Source: an uncultured Microbacterium sp.
Lineage (GTDB): Bacteria; Actinomycetota; Actinomycetes; Actinomycetales; Microbacteriaceae
Direction: 5' to 3'
Assembly: GCA_947647645.1 (NCBI GenBank)
Contig: CANSLE010000127.1
Span: forward strand, 1 to 6,957
DNA length: 6,957 nucleotides
Part shown: piece by piece, positions 1 through 5,561 of the stretch
Position numbering within the stretch: the first letter of the stretch is position 1
Layout: the number at the start of each line of letters is the position of its first letter
Made by a program: the position numbers and the translations under genes
The notes under the pieces: model-generated
The model's input: the letters and a program-made list of their open reading frames with translations, nothing else
Told to the model about the DNA's origin: nothing
The model's database searches: none

Positions 1-1
1 T

Positions 2-214
2 ATAGCGGAGGCTGGCACATCGCCGGCGTCGGCGCTGGATGCGCTGGGACCGGCGGCCGAGCATGCCGGCCTGCCGCCGCGCGAGGTGTTCACCACGATC
101 CGCTCCGCCTACCGCGCGGCCGGCATCGCGGCGACCAGGAGCAGCAGCGACGCTCCCGTTCAGGACGACGCGCCGCGCCGGGCGGTCCCGTCCAGAAGCC
201 GGGCGCTCTCGTGA
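2..214 (+). CDS. C-terminal end of a probable replication primase/polymerase-type protein (partial)
   Basis: Only the last 70 residues are present; the gene enters from the left edge and stops at TGA 212-214. The useful stretch is AGLPPREVFTTIRSAYRAAG (roughly residues 21-40 of the visible part), followed by a disordered tail rich in Arg, Ser, Ala and Pro. From memory, a segment of the type GLPxREaxxTIrSgxrAG is common at the end of actinobacterial bifunctional DNA primase/polymerase proteins on plasmids and integrative elements. That would make this the element's replication initiation or primase protein. The stop overlaps the next start (GTGA, 211-214), so the two genes are probably translationally coupled. 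The catalytic domains lie outside the window, so the assignment rests on a short motif and on context. A different replication or helicase protein cannot be excluded. Codon choice (nearly all G or C in third position) supports a real reading frame. Confidence 0.5.
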   Translation: MAEAGTSPASALDALGPAAEHAGLPPREVFTTIRSAYRAAGIAATRSSSDAPVQDDAPRRAVPSRSRALS

Positions 215-861
215 TCCCCGAGACGCGGACGCGGCGTGGGCGGCTGGCGGTGGTGACCGCGGTCGCGGGGACGGTGCTGATCGCGGCCGGCGCGTTCTGG
301 CTCTCGTTCACCGCCTTGGCAGACCTGGCCCGCCGATCGGGGGTAGACGTGGGGCAGGCATGGGCGTGGCCGGTGATCGTAGACGGCTTGATCGTCGTCG
401 CCACCGTCGCCGTCGTCGCATTGGCCGGTCAGCGTGCGGCCTGGTATCCGTGGGCGCTGCTGGCCGGGGGTGCGCTCATCTCCGTCACCGCGAATGCCCT
501 GCACGCGGTCGTCGCCGCCGACGCGGACGTGCCCGGCGTCCTGGCCGCGTGCGTGGCCGCGGTGCCGCCGCTCGTGCTGCTTGCGTCGACGCATCTGACG
601 GTCGTGCTCGTGCGCTCCCGACCCTCCGAGCCCATCGAGGAGGTCGCACCGGAGTCGGCCGCGGACATCCCTCCGAGGTTCACGGCGGAGCCGGAGCCGG
701 CGGGACGGCGGCTGGTCGCCGCTCGGTTGCGGGCAGAGGGGTGGTCGAACAAGGCGATCGCCCGGCACCTCCAGGTTGCTCCGTCGACCGTGGGCCGCTG
801 GTTCGCGGCGCGGGGCGACGCACCTGATGAGCAGGAGCGCCCGAAGGAGCTGACCGCATGA
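211..861 (+). CDS. DUF2637-type membrane protein with C-terminal helix-turn-helix
   Basis: 216 aa. The GTG start at 211 overlaps the upstream stop. Four hydrophobic segments lie at about residues 12-34, 52-72, 79-100 and 108-134. The second begins with AWPVIVDGLIVVATVAVVAL, which matches the WPxxVDG signature I associate with DUF2637. These proteins are frequent on actinobacterial conjugative elements, and some are annotated as transfer or spread proteins. An acidic, Pro-rich linker (about 136-165) leads to a helix-turn-helix at about 168-200, where WSNKAIARHLQVAPSTVGRW fits a recognition fold of the Hin/MerR-like or resolvase C-terminal kind. With four membrane passes both termini would face the same side; Arg-rich residues 7-11 suggest the cytoplasm, so the DNA-binding part could reach DNA. 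The gene ends in an ATGA overlap with the next gene. Its function is not established. Membrane-linked regulation or intramycelial-type spread are inferences. Confidence 0.8.
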   Translation: MIPETRTRRGRLAVVTAVAGTVLIAAGAFWLSFTALADLARRSGVDVGQAWAWPVIVDGLIVVATVAVVALAGQRAAWYPWALLAGGALISVTANALHAVVAADADVPGVLAACVAAVPPLVLLASTHLTVVLVRSRPSEPIEEVAPESAADIPPRFTAEPEPAGRRLVAARLRAEGWSNKAIARHLQVAPSTVGRWFAARGDAPDEQERPKELTA

Positions 862-1286
862 ACGAGCCCACGATGACCCCGCGCACCGTTGTCCGCGACG
901 ACGAGACCCGGAAGACTCGCACCACGCCTGCCGAGGGCGGTGAAGCCTCGGCACTCGCCCGCCATAAGGACCCGTCCCTGACCGGCGCGACCGCCGCCGG
1001 GGAGGCGAAGACGAAGGTTCCGGGCGTGGAGTGGGTGCGCCCGACCGAGCTGCTGGCCTCCCGGTCGGGTCGCATCGCGGGCCTCGGGATCGACTTCCAG
1101 GCCGAGCTTGCCCGCCGTGCTCGCCGCGTGCCGGGGCAGAGTGTCCGGGCGACCCGCCGCGGAGTCACGAGCACGGCGGCGAAGGTCAGTGAGCGTGCCC
1201 GCAGGCTTCCGCCGGCCTCGGCGTTCGGGCGCGGCGGCGGCGAGCGGTTCTCGTGGGTGTCGCGTTCCGGGATCGGGCTGGGCTGA
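858..1286 (+). CDS. Basic 142-aa protein of unknown function
   Basis: I do not recognise this protein. It starts at ATG 858 in an ATGA overlap with the DUF2637 gene, behind AAGGAG at 844-849 (8 nt spacing), so the start is well supported. The first 50 residues are polar and probably disordered. A more ordered-looking core at about 54-95 begins VPGVEWVRPTELLASRSGR and continues into a likely amphipathic helix (FQAELARRARRVP). The C-terminal 45 residues are rich in Arg, Ser and Gly. There is no signal peptide, membrane segment or Cys. The strong positive charge in the second half would suit contact with DNA, RNA or acidic phospholipid, but that is inference. Its place between a membrane HTH protein and the sigma-like protein suggests an accessory role in the element's replication or transfer control. 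Confidence 0.7.
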   Translation: MNEPTMTPRTVVRDDETRKTRTTPAEGGEASALARHKDPSLTGATAAGEAKTKVPGVEWVRPTELLASRSGRIAGLGIDFQAELARRARRVPGQSVRATRRGVTSTAAKVSERARRLPPASAFGRGGGERFSWVSRSGIGLG

Positions 1287-1355
1287 GGCAGCCATGCACG
1301 CCCCCAGCGCAACGGTGAGCCCCGTGGCTGGAAGACGTGCGCGCACCTGCTGGTC

Positions 1356-1361
1356 AGGAGG
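1356..1361 (+). promoter_or_regulatory. Ribosome binding site AGGAGG deciding the start at 1369
   Basis: A full-consensus Shine-Dalgarno AGGAGG sits 7 nt before ATG 1369. It is the reason for preferring 1369 over the in-frame ATG at 1294 or the near-adjacent ATG at 1378. It also falls in a possible hairpin: GCACCT at 1343-1348 can pair with AGGTGC at 1359-1364 (6 bp, 10-nt loop), which would hide part of the site. An overlapping 10-bp palindrome, GTGCGCGCAC at 1337-1346, could compete with that hairpin. Confidence 0.6.
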
Positions 1362-1368
1362 TGCCGGA

Positions 1369-2205
1369 ATGCGAACCATGAACGCCCGCGACCGTCGGGC
1401 TCGTTTCGAGGACTCGGAGGCGCTGCGCGCCCTGCTCACCCGCCTGCACGACGCCGGCCGAGGCGCATGGCGCGACGACCCGGAGGCCGCGGCGTTGATG
1501 CGGCACGCGGCCGACAAGTACGCGGCGCTGGCCCGAAAGCACGGGCTCGACCCGTGGGAGGCCGCATCGGCGGCGTTCGAGGTGATGCGCAACGCCGCGA
1601 CCCGCCGGGCGGAGGACCCCTGGGCGGTCGTGACCCGCGCGGTGCAGGTGACCTGCATCGGCGAGGAACGCGGCAACGGGCTCCTTTGCTCCGTGCACCA
1701 GGCCCGCCGGCCCCGCTACTCCGTCTTCCACGACGCGGAGCGGTTCAGCGACCGCGAGAACCCCTTGACCGACTACCACCCGGCGTTCCACGTCGACCCG
1801 TTCTCCGACGCCGAGGAGCCGCAGGCGGACCCAGTGACGACCGTGGGCTCAGCGGTGGAGGACACGATCACGTTCTTCTGCCTACTCGGCTGGGAACCCG
1901 AGACCGCCCGCGCCGCCGTCGAGTACGTCACCGCCCGGCTTGCCGAGGCGGCCTCCCGTTCCTCCGCGTTCGAGGGACTGCGCCGCGACCGTCAGGCCCG
2001 CGCGCTGCTCGACCTGCCCGGCGCGTCGTGGTCGGCGCTGCTGCGGATCGTCCTCGGCACCCCTGACCCCGCCCTCGCGCACACCAACGCGGGCCGCGGC
2101 GTGCTGCTGCGGCTGCTGATCGGCGAACCGCTGCGCGCCCTGCTGACGGACGACGACCTCGTGCTCGCCGCGGGCCTCGCGGCCCCAGGGATCGAGCGGC
2201 CATGA
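1369..2205 (+). CDS. 278-aa cytosolic protein of unknown function, weakly sigma-region-2-like
   Basis: The chosen start is ATG 1369, preceded by AGGAGG at 1356-1361 (7 nt spacing). An in-frame ATG at 1294, with GAGG at 1285-1288, would add 25 residues and close the gap to the upstream gene; I consider it less likely. The protein is soluble, with no signal or membrane segment. Residues about 40-112 are helical: AALMRHAADKYAALARKHGL, then DPWEAASAAFEVMRNAA, then DPWAVVTRAVQVTCIGEERG. The order 'D-W-A-xx-A-F-x-V-M-R ... P-W-xx-x-x-R-A' recalls sigma-70 region 2 (core-binding and -10 helices), but the match is weak. The middle (about 115-165) is polar and acidic. A second helical half (165-270) has no HTH I can point to with confidence. 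Cys is at 96, 107 and 171. The stop overlaps the parB-like start (ATGA, 2202-2205), so the two are co-translated. Possible roles are a regulator or a replication accessory factor; neither is demonstrated. Confidence 0.72.
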   Translation: MRTMNARDRRARFEDSEALRALLTRLHDAGRGAWRDDPEAAALMRHAADKYAALARKHGLDPWEAASAAFEVMRNAATRRAEDPWAVVTRAVQVTCIGEERGNGLLCSVHQARRPRYSVFHDAERFSDRENPLTDYHPAFHVDPFSDAEEPQADPVTTVGSAVEDTITFFCLLGWEPETARAAVEYVTARLAEAASRSSAFEGLRRDRQARALLDLPGASWSALLRIVLGTPDPALAHTNAGRGVLLRLLIGEPLRALLTDDDLVLAAGLAAPGIERP

Positions 2206-3281
2206 GCACGGCACCGGCCGGCCATATCGAGCTGGAGCGCACCGTGGACTCCATCACGGTCGGCCGCCGGCATCGTCACGACCTCGGAGATCTCGCCCCG
2301 CTGGTCGAGTCGATCCGCCGGGGCGGGCTCTTGCAGCCGATCACCATCACCCTCGACGGGCATCTGATCTGCGGCGCCCGCCGCCTCGCGGCGATCAGGC
2401 AGCTTGGCTGGAAGAGCGTCAACGTCTGGGTGCGGGCTGGGGTCTCCGACCGGCTCGGGCAGCTCCTCGCCGAGCAGGACGACAACCTCCTGCACAAGCC
2501 CCTGACCCAGCTCGAAGCTGCCGCCCTCTATCGCGAGCTGAAGACCCTGCTGGCCGAGGACGCCGCGCGCCGCCAGGAGGCGACCCGGTTCCATGCGTCC
2601 GGCGACGCCGGAGAAAGCGGTGCCGCCAACTTGGCGGCACCGTTCCTCACTCCGACCGGCGAGGCCCGCGCGCAGGCAGCCCGGATGGTCACCGGCCGCG
2701 CCTCCTACACGACCTTGGAGCGCATCGGTCGCCTCGAAGACCTCGCCGCCGACGAGAGCCAACCCGAGTCCGTGCGCCAGCGCGCAGCCGAGGAGGTCGA
2801 GCGGATCAAGGCGGGTGGCAAGGTCTACCCCTCGCACCTGCGGATCAACACGGAGCTCTCCCTTGCCGAGCTCGACGAGCTCGCCGCCGACCTCGCTCAG
2901 CCGGCGGAGTTGCGCGAGCTGGCCCGCGCCGAAGCCGCCGCGGTGCGCGAAGCCGAGCAGGAGGCGAAGACCGCCGAGATGGAGGCGCTGGCGCAGGCCG
3001 CGCTCGCCCGCGTCAAGGCGGCGAAGGCCGCCCGTCGCAAGGCCAAGCGGCCCGCGCTGACGGCGGTGGAGACGGGCGAGCCGGTGCCGTTCCCGCTGAC
3101 CGTGTTCACCGCGACCTGGGACGACATGACCGATTGGTGGGCGCACTACGACCCCGCCGAAGTGGCGTCTGCCCTTACCGAGGAGCAATGGGCGAGGTTC
3201 GAGCACGCCGTCACGGGCACTGTCGCGTTCGCGGATGCCGCCCGTGCCGCGCGGCACTCCCGTACCGAGCACATCGCCTGA
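2202..3281 (+). CDS. ParB/KorB-like DNA-binding protein (orphan ParB of a conjugative element)
   Basis: 359 aa. ATG 2202 overlaps the previous stop. The N-terminal ParB/Srx-type domain spans about residues 12-110. It carries ICGARRLAAIRQLGW (57-71), the GxRRxxA nucleotide-binding motif of ParB proteins, and EQDDNLLHKPLTQLE (91-105), the counterpart of the ENxxRxxLxxxE box. A central stretch (about 150-182, GEARAQAARMVTGRASYTTL and following) is in the position of the ParB HTH and looks like the KorB/plasmid ParB variant. Residues about 185-285 are Ala/Glu/Arg/Lys-rich and probably a long coiled coil. A Trp-rich tail follows (WDDMTDWWAHYDPAEVASAL, 306-325). ParB proteins bind centromere-like sites and use CTP to spread along DNA. 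No parA lies in the window, so a regulatory (KorB-like) or transfer-related role is as likely as partition. A perfect 12-bp-arm inverted repeat lies in the gene at 2618-2642. Confidence 0.88.
   Translation: MSTAPAGHIELERTVDSITVGRRHRHDLGDLAPLVESIRRGGLLQPITITLDGHLICGARRLAAIRQLGWKSVNVWVRAGVSDRLGQLLAEQDDNLLHKPLTQLEAAALYRELKTLLAEDAARRQEATRFHASGDAGESGAANLAAPFLTPTGEARAQAARMVTGRASYTTLERIGRLEDLAADESQPESVRQRAAEEVERIKAGGKVYPSHLRINTELSLAELDELAADLAQPAELRELARAEAAAVREAEQEAKTAEMEALAQAALARVKAAKAARRKAKRPALTAVETGEPVPFPLTVFTATWDDMTDWWAHYDPAEVASALTEEQWARFEHAVTGTVAFADAARAARHSRTEHIA
2618..2642. repeat. Perfect inverted repeat, 12-bp arms, inside the parB-like gene
   Basis: The left arm CGGTGCCGCCAA (2618-2629) and right arm TTGGCGGCACCG (2631-2642) are exact reverse complements around a single C at 2630. 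The repeat encodes GAANLAAP (residues 140-147), just before the probable HTH region. It could be a protein-binding site, for example for the ParB-like protein itself, or an RNA hairpin. It has no following T-run, so it is not a typical rho-independent terminator. It does not resemble the chromosomal parS consensus. Confidence 0.75.
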
Positions 3282-3295
3282 TCCCTCCCCTCCGG

Positions 3296-3311
3296 GGTGC
3301 GGCGGCGCACC
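3296..3311. repeat. Short inverted repeat in the gap after the parB-like gene
   Basis: GGTGCG (3296-3301) and CGCACC (3306-3311) can pair around a 4-nt loop, in the 71-nt gap between the parB-like gene and the VirB8-like gene. The right arm overlaps the shared motif GCGCACCTG (3305-3313). There is no T-run, so a terminator is not supported. The rest of the gap shows no recognisable promoter. Confidence 0.4.
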
Positions 3312-3352
3312 TGCCCGGCGACATCACATCTCGCCTGGAAGGGAACCCGCGC

Positions 3353-4036
3353 ATGGACCCCGCCGCCAACCGTCGCCGTCGCCGCCTACTCATCGCCGCA
3401 ATCGCCGGCGGTCTCGCCCTGCTCCTTCTGATCGGCCTCGGAATGTACGGCCTGCTTCGCGGCCCCGGAACCAACGAGCCCGACACGGAAGGGTCGATCC
3501 AACCCGCTGGGACGCCCGTCCCATCGGCGGGCGCGCCGAGCTCGCCCAAGCCGATCCCGCCTCTGTCCGACCCGGCGGAGTTCGCGCGGCAGGTCGGGCA
3601 GGCGCTGCTCACCTGGGACACGAGCTCGGGTCTGGAACCCTCGGACTACGCGCAGGTGCTCGCGGACGCGGCCGACACTACGGAGGCCAACGCGCTCGCG
3701 GTCGATGTGCGCGCCTACCTCCCCAACTCCGAGGCGTGGGCGCAACTGCGGACCTATCAGACCCGGCAGTGGCTGACCATCGACAGCGTCGTCGTACCGG
3801 AGGCGTGGACGACCGCCGAGGCGCAAGCCGCACCGGGCCAGATCCCACGCGGCGCCACCGCCTACACGATCGAGGGCACACGGCACAGGACCGGCATCTG
3901 GGGCACGCAGCCTGTCGAAGCATCGCGGCCGGTGTCGTTCACCGTGTTCATCGTCTGCACGCCCCCCGCCCCGGAGTTCCGCGCGGACCTGTGCTGGCTG
4001 CTGAGACTGTCCGCACTCGACAACCCTCTCCGCTGA
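3353..4036 (+). CDS. VirB8/TcpC-like bitopic conjugal transfer protein
   Basis: 227 aa. The start is ATG 3353, with AAGGGA at 3339-3344 (8 nt spacing); longer in-frame starts would run back into parB. Residues 7-11 are an Arg cluster (NRRRRRLLIA), followed by one membrane helix at about 12-34. This gives a cytoplasmic N-terminus and an outside C-terminus. A Pro/Ser linker (about 51-70) leads to an exported domain of about 155 residues. It has a helical first part (LSDPAEFARQVGQALLTWDT onward) and a strand-rich second part with YTIEGTRHRTGIW (171-183) and VSFTVFIVCTPP (194-205). That design (short tail, one helix, linker, small alpha/beta domain) is that of VirB8/TcpC, which scaffold the inner-membrane part of type IV secretion systems. 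The family call is from architecture and context, not a diagnostic motif. C202 and C214 could form a disulphide outside the cell. Twelve nucleotides separate it from the hydrolase gene. Confidence 0.68.
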   Translation: MDPAANRRRRRLLIAAIAGGLALLLLIGLGMYGLLRGPGTNEPDTEGSIQPAGTPVPSAGAPSSPKPIPPLSDPAEFARQVGQALLTWDTSSGLEPSDYAQVLADAADTTEANALAVDVRAYLPNSEAWAQLRTYQTRQWLTIDSVVVPEAWTTAEAQAAPGQIPRGATAYTIEGTRHRTGIWGTQPVEASRPVSFTVFIVCTPPAPEFRADLCWLLRLSALDNPLR

Positions 4037-4048
4037 GCCGGGGCCGAC

Positions 4049-5227
4049 ATGGTGAAGAAGCTGCTCGCGCTCGCCGTCGCCCTGCTGTTCTTCGGCCCCT
4101 CGGCCGGGTTGATCGGCGTCGGGGTGCTGATGAACCCGGCCGCCACCGCGACCTGCCTGCCTGGCTCGCTCATCGTTGGCCCGATCCCGGACTCGTTGAC
4201 CGCGACCACCAAGGACGGGACGGCGATCACGCTGAACAAGGCCCAGCTCACCCACGCGGCCACGATCATCACGGTCGGCGGCCAGACCGCCGGGGTCAGG
4301 CGGCCCGGCGTGGTCGTCGCCCTGATGGCCGGTCTCACCGAGTCGAGCTTGCGGATGCTCGCCAACACCGGCTCCTACCCGGAGTCCGCGAATTATCCCA
4401 ACGACGGGAACGGATCGGACCATGACTCGTTGGGGCTGTTCCAGATGCGGTCGGCCTCCGGCTGGGGCACCGTCACCGAGCTCATGGACCCGGGCTATCA
4501 GGCCCGCGCGTTCTACGGCGGACAGACCGGCCCGAACTACCCCTCACCGCGGGGCCTGCTGGACATCCCCGGCTGGCAGCAGATGGACCCCGGCGAAGCC
4601 GCCCAGGCCGTCGAGGTCAGCGCCTACTCCGACAGATACCAGAACTACCAGCCCGTCGCCGAGGCGATCCTGACCGCCCTCACCCGCCCAGCCACCGGCG
4701 GCAACGGCAACAGCGCGCCGCCGGTCGTGCCGGAGACCCGCCGTATTGTCTTTCCGCTGCCGGAAGGCACCTGGGTCCGCACCGACCCGTTCGGGTGGCG
4801 CATCGACCCGATCAACGGGGAACGGGCCTTCCACTCCGGCAGCGACTTCGCCGCCCCTGACGGCACCCCCATCTACGCCATCGCGGACGGCGTAGTGGTC
4901 CGCGCCAGTTACAACGACTCCGGCGGCGGTGTGATCGTCATAGAGCACACTGTCCAAGGTCAGCGCGTCGCCTCCTACTACATCCATATGTGGCAGACCG
5001 GCATCCATGTGGCGGTCGGCGAGACAGTGAGCGCCGGGCAGCACATCGGCGACGTCGGCTCCTCCGGCCACTCGACCGGGCCGCACCTGCACGCAGAGAT
5101 CCATCCCGGCGGCGCGAACCAGCCCGCCGTCGACGCCGACGCCTGGCTCACCGAACACGCCGCCGAAGGCATCCAGGCCGGCGACACCGCCCCGGCTGCC
5201 TGCACCCTGGCAGGAGGTTCCCGCTGA
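4049..5227 (+). CDS. Membrane-anchored peptidoglycan hydrolase: lysozyme/SLT-like domain plus M23 endopeptidase
   Basis: 392 aa. ATG 4049 follows only a weak G-rich site (4040-4043). Residues 4-28 form a signal anchor. Domain 1 (about 85-210) has VALMAGLTESSLRML with E98 placed like a catalytic Glu, and SLGLFQMR (127-134), the S-x-GLFQ signature of lytic transglycosylase/lysozyme folds. After a Gly/Asn/Ala/Pro linker (about 213-229) comes an M23 (LytM) domain at about 235-365. Its zinc ligands are all present: H262 and D266 in HSGSDFAAPDGTP, and H348 in HLHAEI, with H313 (YIHM) and H346 as the further active-site histidines. The enzyme should cut both glycan strands and cross-links outside the cell, opening the wall for the conjugation channel. 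It corresponds in role to VirB1 and to the SLT-NlpC/P60 proteins of Gram-positive elements, but with M23 in place of NlpC/P60. Its stop overlaps the next start by one base (TGATG). Confidence 0.9.
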   Translation: MVKKLLALAVALLFFGPSAGLIGVGVLMNPAATATCLPGSLIVGPIPDSLTATTKDGTAITLNKAQLTHAATIITVGGQTAGVRRPGVVVALMAGLTESSLRMLANTGSYPESANYPNDGNGSDHDSLGLFQMRSASGWGTVTELMDPGYQARAFYGGQTGPNYPSPRGLLDIPGWQQMDPGEAAQAVEVSAYSDRYQNYQPVAEAILTALTRPATGGNGNSAPPVVPETRRIVFPLPEGTWVRTDPFGWRIDPINGERAFHSGSDFAAPDGTPIYAIADGVVVRASYNDSGGGVIVIEHTVQGQRVASYYIHMWQTGIHVAVGETVSAGQHIGDVGSSGHSTGPHLHAEIHPGGANQPAVDADAWLTEHAAEGIQAGDTAPAACTLAGGSR

Positions 5228-5493
5228 TGGACGTGTTCCCCGACTTCGGCGGCGTCGGCGGCTCCGGCGAGCTGCGCTCCATCGTCGGCGCGCTGCTGAT
5301 GTTCGTCCTCATCATCGCCGTCCTCATGCTCGTCGTCTGCGCGATCGTGTGGGCGGTCGCCTCCGCGCACGGCAACTACCAGGCCGCCACCAAAGCCCGC
5401 ACCGGCCTCTGGGTCGCAGTCGGCGCGGCGGCACTGGCCGGCGCCGGGGTGGCCTGGCTCAACTTCCTCCTGGGCGTCGGCGCCCAGCTCTAG
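5227..5493 (+). CDS. Small two-helix membrane protein, DUF6112-like (copy 1)
   Basis: 88 aa. ATG 5227 has AGGAGG at 5212-5217 (9 nt spacing) and overlaps the hydrolase stop by one base; the much longer open frame upstream is a shadow of the hydrolase gene. The N-terminus MDVFPDFGGVGGSGELRSIV precedes a first membrane helix (about 19-45). A short polar loop (AHGNYQAATKARTG, 47-60) and a second helix (about 61-86) follow. This pattern fits the DUF6112 family found next to TrbL-like genes on actinobacterial elements. Size, two helices and position resemble VirB2/TrbC pilin-like subunits, but no signal peptide is evident, so VirB3-like or another channel component is possible. It is about 40% identical, without gaps, to the next gene product over 73 residues. 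Confidence 0.8.
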   Translation: MDVFPDFGGVGGSGELRSIVGALLMFVLIIAVLMLVVCAIVWAVASAHGNYQAATKARTGLWVAVGAAALAGAGVAWLNFLLGVGAQL

Positions 5494-5512
5494 GACGACG
5501 CCGGGAGTCGTC
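5494..5512. repeat. Inverted repeat directly after the first small membrane-protein gene
   Basis: GACGAC (5494-5499), immediately after the TAG stop, pairs with GTCGTC (5507-5512) around a 7-nt loop. GCGCACCTG (5515-5523) follows almost at once. The hairpin is short and has no T-run. It might moderate expression between the two paralogous genes or mark an RNA processing point, which is inference. Confidence 0.35.
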
Positions 5513-5561
5513 GGGCGCACCTGACCGCCGAGAACCCTCTCGCAACTGTCAAGGAGCAACC

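Noticed and set aside
39..827. Long + strand open frame over the DUF2637 gene
   Set aside because: Arg/Gly-rich low-complexity translation without domains; it is the off-frame shadow of the gene at 211-861.
429..1676. 415-aa open frame on the - strand
   Set aside because: It spans three + strand genes with well-placed starts and ATGA overlaps; composition is Arg/Ala/Ser-rich with no recognisable domain.
2868..2882. GAGCTC-GAC-GAGCTC repeat in the parB-like gene
   Set aside because: It encodes ELDEL with the preferred codons GAG and CTC, so the symmetry is expected from codon use.
1992..3272. 426-aa open frame on the - strand, antisense to the parB-like gene
   Set aside because: Typical antisense shadow of a GC-rich gene: rich in Gly, Leu and Arg, no motif, while the + strand encodes a clear ParB domain in the same place.
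3282..3352. Promoter for the secretion genes in the gap after parB
   Set aside because: No -35/-10 pair that I could defend; the gap is GC-rich and short, and read-through from upstream is sufficient.
3386..4423. 345-aa - strand open frame opposite the VirB8-like and hydrolase genes
   Set aside because: Antisense shadow crossing a gene boundary, with no domain signature.
3235..4425. 396-aa + strand open frame across the VirB8-like and hydrolase genes
   Set aside because: Almost entirely Arg/Pro/Gly; the neighbouring frame has a membrane helix, a linker and a structured domain with a good ribosome binding site.
5494..5523. Hairpin after the TAG at 5491 as a transcription terminator
   Set aside because: Stem of only 6 bp and no T-run, and the next gene of the same operon starts 38 nt after the motif.
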